Assembly: GCA_017619445.1 (NCBI GenBank)
Contig: JAFZSI010000017.1
Span: 1 to 64,000 of the forward strand
DNA length: 64,000 nucleotides
Source: Prevotella sp.
Lineage (GTDB): Bacteria > Bacteroidota > Bacteroidia > Bacteroidales > Bacteroidaceae
Direction: 5' to 3'
Positions 61,246 through 64,000 of this stretch are shown piece after piece. The translations under genes and the position numbers were made by a program. Each line of letters starts with the position of its first letter. The stretch's first letter is position 1. The notes beneath the pieces were generated by a model, which was not told the origin of the DNA, searched no databases, and saw only the letters and a list, made by a program, of their open reading frames with translations.

Positions 61246-62355
61246 TTACTCCTTCTTATACCTCTTCTCGTAGAACCGTTTCTTCACCACCACGCCTGCG
61301 AAGGTCTTCTTTCTGATTTGAATCTCCAGTTCGGTTCCCAGTTTGGCGAAGGGTGTTTCCACGAGTGCCATACACACGCTCTTGTCGGTACTGATGGTGT
61401 GGTAGCCCGTGGTCACCTCGCCCACCTGCCGTCCGTCTTTCAGCACGGGGTAGCCGTGGCGCGGAATGGCCTTGCCTGCCAGTTCGATGCCGATGACGCG
61501 GCGGGCCACGCCCTCCTGCTTCTGCTGTTGCAGGGCTTCCTTACCTATGAACTCGGGCTTGTCAAACTTACAGAACATGCTCAGCCCGGCCATCACAGGC
61601 GATATCTCTGCGCTCAGTTCGTCGCCATACAACGGCAGTCCCACCTCAAAGCGCAGGGTGTCGCGGCAACCCAGTCCGCAGGGCTTGCAACGTCCGCTTG
61701 CCATGAGTTTGTCCCACAAATCGCGAATAAAGTCGGCCGTGCCGTAAATCTCAAAACCGTCCTCACCCGTATAGCCTGTGCGGCTGATGATGGTCTCCAC
61801 ACCGCCCGGCTCGTCAACACGCGCGGACAGCCTGCGGCCCGTGTAGAACACCAGGTCCTTGCACCCGATGCCCAGCACCTCCTCCACAACAGCCTCGGCC
61901 TCTGGTCCCTGTACGGCTATCTGGGCGTAGTTGTCCGAGCGGTTCTGCAGGTCGATGTCAAAACCTGCTGCCTGTTGCTGCATCCACGCCCTGTCCTTGT
62001 CTATGTTGGCGGCGTTGATGACCAGGAAGAAATCCTGTACGCCCATCTTATACACCAGCAGGTCGTCCACGGTGCCTCCGTCGGGATAGCACATCATGCC
62101 GTAGAAAATCTGTCCGTCGGGCGCGTTGGTCACGTCGTTGGTGAAGATGTGGTTCACGTAGCGCTCCGCATCCTTGCCGCGCACGGTTACCTCGCCCATG
62201 TGGCTCACGTCGAACACGCCGCAGGCCTGACGCACCGCCGTGTGCTCGTCTATGATGGTGGAATACTGAATGGGCATGTCGAAGCCTCCGAACGGCGAGA
62301 TGAGCGCGCCCAGGGCCACGTGTTTGTCATAAAGACATGTTCTTTTGTTCTCCAT
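61246..62355 (-). CDS. gcvT: Aminomethyltransferase (T-protein)
   Basis: The 369-residue tetrahydrofolate-dependent enzyme releases ammonia and makes methylene-THF from the H-protein-bound intermediate. Seen: CGVFDVSHMGEVTVRGKDAE, FYGMMCYPDGGTVDDLLVYK, ISRTGYTGEDGFEIYG and CRDTLRFEVGLPLYGDEL, all diagnostic. It is the second gene of the operon, 53 bp after lplA. Confidence 0.97.
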   Translation of the reverse strand: MENKRTCLYDKHVALGALISPFGGFDMPIQYSTIIDEHTAVRQACGVFDVSHMGEVTVRGKDAERYVNHIFTNDVTNAPDGQIFYGMMCYPDGGTVDDLLVYKMGVQDFFLVINAANIDKDRAWMQQQAAGFDIDLQNRSDNYAQIAVQGPEAEAVVEEVLGIGCKDLVFYTGRRLSARVDEPGGVETIISRTGYTGEDGFEIYGTADFIRDLWDKLMASGRCKPCGLGCRDTLRFEVGLPLYGDELSAEISPVMAGLSMFCKFDKPEFIGKEALQQQKQEGVARRVIGIELAGKAIPRHGYPVLKDGRQVGEVTTGYHTISTDKSVCMALVETPFAKLGTELEIQIRKKTFAGVVVKKRFYEKRYKKE

Positions 62356-62408
62356 ATATTTAAGGTTTGAGGTTTAAGATTTGAGATTTGAGGGTTATTT
62401 GTTATTGG
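62356..62408. repeat. TTTGAGG and TTATTG-type tandem repeats between gcvT and lplA
   Basis: The gap comprises TTTGAGGTTTAAGATTTGAG followed by GGTTATTGTTTATTGTTT-like repeats. Confidence 0.7.
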
Positions 62409-63392
62409 TTATTGTTTATTGTTTATTGTCAACACTTCCACCAGTTGCTCGCGGCTCAGCCTGTGCACCACGTCGTCCACCCTTTCGGGCAGCGCCTCTC
62501 TGATGGCCTCCGCTTGCAGGGGCACACCTTTCAGCCGTTGGAGCAGCGCGCCCAGGTCGCCCGTGAGGAAGAAGTCGCCCAGCAGGTTCACCTCCTTTAT
62601 AATATTGTTCTTCAGCTCCATCCGCGCCTCAAAGTCGCCCACACCCTCAATGCGGCGGCGGCGCACAATGGTGTAGCGCGGGTTCTTGCCGTAGATGAAC
62701 GCGTCGCTCAGATACTCGTCGCGCATCTTCCGCTCAATCTGCTCCACGTCGGCCTCTGTCAGCCTCCGCTCACCCACACAGAGCTGCTGTCTCACAAAGC
62801 GCTTGAAGTCGTCCAAGCCGATGCTGATGTAGTCCTTCAGCAGGGCCACGTGCTGGCGTACACTCTCCACACCCTTGCTCAGCAGTTTCTCGTCGCTGGG
62901 CGTAATGCTGCCCACCATGTGGCGCATGTTCGTGTCGTAGAGCATGGTGCCGTGCACGATGCTGCGCCCCGGTATGTGGTAGAACGCGTTGCCCGACACC
63001 TTGCGGCCGTCAATCAGAATGTCGTTCCTGCCCGTGGCCTTCGCCTCCACGCCCAGCTTGCACAACACCAGCGCCACCATGTTCACGTAGCGGTTGAACG
63101 TGAAGTTCACATTCTCGTCCTTTGTCACATACGACATCATCACGTTGCCCATGTCCGAGTACACACACCCGCCCCCACTCTTGCGGCGGTACATCCTGAT
63201 GCCGTGACGGCGGCAGTAGGCAGTGTTCACCTCGTTCTCTATCAGCTGGTTGCGCCCGAAAATCACCGAGGGTTCCGTCTGCCACATGAAGAAGCAATGC
63301 TCCTCGTCAACATGGCGCGCCACAAACTCCTCCATCGCCAGGTAGAAAGCCAGCGGGCGGCTCTTCTCCTCGGGCAGCGAAACATAAATCAT
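62409..63392 (-). CDS. lplA: Lipoate--protein ligase
   Basis: The 327-residue ligase attaches lipoate to GcvH. Seen: PLAFYLAMEEFVARHV, WQTEPSVIFGRNQLIENEVN, YRRKSGGGCVYSDMGNVMMSYV (lipoate-binding RRxSGGG) and SGNAFYHIPGRSIVHGTMLYDTNM (catalytic Lys-equivalent region, with the C-terminal domain from about 240). Start MIYVSLPEEK at 63392 is preferred over the in-frame ATG 24 bp upstream, as this places the -7 element at 63414-63421 in the correct range. It is the first gene of the glycine cleavage operon. Confidence 0.93.
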   Translation of the reverse strand: MIYVSLPEEKSRPLAFYLAMEEFVARHVDEEHCFFMWQTEPSVIFGRNQLIENEVNTAYCRRHGIRMYRRKSGGGCVYSDMGNVMMSYVTKDENVNFTFNRYVNMVALVLCKLGVEAKATGRNDILIDGRKVSGNAFYHIPGRSIVHGTMLYDTNMRHMVGSITPSDEKLLSKGVESVRQHVALLKDYISIGLDDFKRFVRQQLCVGERRLTEADVEQIERKMRDEYLSDAFIYGKNPRYTIVRRRRIEGVGDFEARMELKNNIIKEVNLLGDFFLTGDLGALLQRLKGVPLQAEAIREALPERVDDVVHRLSREQLVEVLTINNKQ

Positions 63393-63413
63393 GCGCCTTG
63401 TGTTTTTGCTGTG

Positions 63414-63421
63414 CAAATATA
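63414..63421 (-). promoter_or_regulatory. -7 element of the lplA-gcv operon
   Basis: The minus-strand sequence TATATTTG matches TAnnTTTG exactly, 21 bp upstream of the lplA start at 63392. Confidence 0.65.
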
Positions 63422-63587
63422 ATAAAATATTATCATAACAACCATCTTTTTCCCGAAAAAAATCATGCCCCGGACAAAGATATTTTCACCCCACTTACAG
63501 TTTGCAGCAAAACCCGCGCCTTTGCTTTCTTTTTCATGCTTTACACCCTTTTCTGCTACAAATCCGTTTCCCGACTGGTTTTGTGTC

Positions 63588-63650
63588 AGGAGTTAACTGG
63601 AGTTATCTGAAGTTAAGAGGTCTTTGATCTCTGGAGTTATCGGACAAAAG
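63588..63650. repeat. GGAGTTA-type interspersed repeats
   Basis: Four copies of a GGAGTTA- or GAAGTTA-type word in about 60 bp (CAGGAGTTAAC, CTGGAGTTATC, TGAAGTTAAG, CTGGAGTTATC), the two CTGGAGTTATC copies being identical. There is no open reading frame of note. Confidence 0.6.
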
Positions 63651-63699
63651 CTTTTTCAAACCAAAACGAATGCTATTACATAATCCGCCCTGGTTTTTT

Positions 63700-63988
63700 C
63701 ACGCAGAGGCACAGAGGTTGCAGAGAACCACATATTGATGACGCTGAAAGCTTCGCCACTCAGTAACCGAGGGTACGAGCGAAGCGAGCCCCCCCGGAAA
63801 CAAACGGAGTAAAAAAAAGCACTCTAAAGGAGTGCCCCAATACTCAGAGATGTACAAGCGATGAGATGGGCGACCCCGATAGGGTCGGGATAAAGCTTGT
63901 CGGTCCCCTTATCCGCAGGTCCTTCGGACACTACGGTTACTGATAGGAGATGCTTTCAGCATCTTTCTGCCTCCGTTCCTCTGTGTAA
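63700..63988. repeat. Hairpin cluster bounded by inverted CACAGAGG motifs
   Basis: Left boundary CGCAGAGGCACAGAGG (63702-63717) and right boundary CCTCCGTTCCTCTGTGT (63970-63986) are inverted relatives. Between them lie hairpins GCACTC/GAGTGC (63819-63835), CGACCC/GGGTCG (about 63872-63887), GGTCC/GGAC (about 63918-63929) and AGATGC/GCATCT (about 63949-63965). No ORF of note is present. Confidence 0.65.
63811..63835 (-). terminator. Minus-strand intrinsic terminator at the right edge
   Basis: On the minus strand GCACTC-CTTTA-GAGTGC is followed by eight T residues (plus-strand A run 63811-63818). It would terminate a minus-strand gene that lies to the right of the window. Confidence 0.7.
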
Positions 63989-64000
63989 TCCCCCACCGGG

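Overview
This window looks like a chromosomal segment of a Bacteroidota bacterium, most likely Prevotellaceae. The basis is the repeated -7 promoter element TAnnTTTG (more than 20 copies placed before genes), the weak or absent Shine-Dalgarno sites, a RseC-RnfBCDGEA operon, a thrA-apgM-thrC operon, LytTR/LytS-type signalling, and many secreted glycan-active enzymes with short signal peptides ending in AxAQ or similar. The species cannot be fixed from the sequence. Only one tRNA and no rRNA, intact transposon, prophage or CRISPR array was seen.

Layout. 1-5.2 kb (minus strand): xylose isomerase (cut by the window edge), xylulokinase, two small winged-helix proteins (one with a histone H1-like Lys/Ala tail) and aspS. 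5.6-9.5 kb: small membrane, PH-domain and hypothetical genes, tRNA-Cys, and remnants of an ECF sigma factor. 9.5-16.7 kb: KDG-kinase-like sugar kinase, a GH9 glycosidase, a Gfo/Idh/MocA oxidoreductase, a phosphate butyryltransferase-like enzyme and galE. 16.8-22.5 kb: complete Rnf ion-pumping ferredoxin:NAD oxidoreductase operon. 22.7-28 kb: decayed RhuM-like gene, secreted protein, acidic protein, GHL10 glycosidase, GH73-LysM peptidoglycan hydrolase and AlbA_2 protein. 28-33.5 kb: aminotransferase plus LolC/E-like permease, FAD protein and an esterase-like secreted hydrolase. 34-40.6 kb: threonine operon and pyrBI. 40.8-45.6 kb: GH43 enzyme and penicillin-binding protein 1A. 45.8-52.4 kb: a six-gene operon of TolC, MacA-like adaptor, MacB-like ATPase and permease, LytS-like kinase and LytTR regulator. 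52.5-55 kb: riboflavin synthase and a dicarboxylate/amino-acid symporter. 55.1-63.4 kb: glycine cleavage operon lplA-gcvT-gcvH-gcvPA-gcvPB-lpdA followed by an MBL-GNAT fusion gene. The last 600 bp are non-coding and rich in hairpins.

How the genes work together. The lipoate ligase, H, T and split P proteins and the E3 enzyme form a full glycine cleavage system. The Rnf complex links ferredoxin and NADH to an ion gradient. Xylose catabolism and the scattered secreted glycosidases fit a plant-polysaccharide-degrading gut or rumen anaerobe, although no SusC/SusD pair lies in the window.

The main signal not explained by genes is repetitive intergenic DNA. (1) A family of 21-nt-period arrays, with core AAAGTGCCACTTT or AAAGCATTACTTT, is joined to a palindromic cap AAATTCTCTAGAGAATTT; the family occupies six intergenic loci. 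(2) A family of long inverted repeats with arm core GTTATGATTAC lies only between convergent genes (three of three copies). (3) Simple AAATTGT-like, GAACTTT-like and CTCCTTTA-like tandem repeats fill gaps inside minus-strand operons. (4) A cluster of hairpins bounded by inverted CACAGAGG motifs lies at the right edge.
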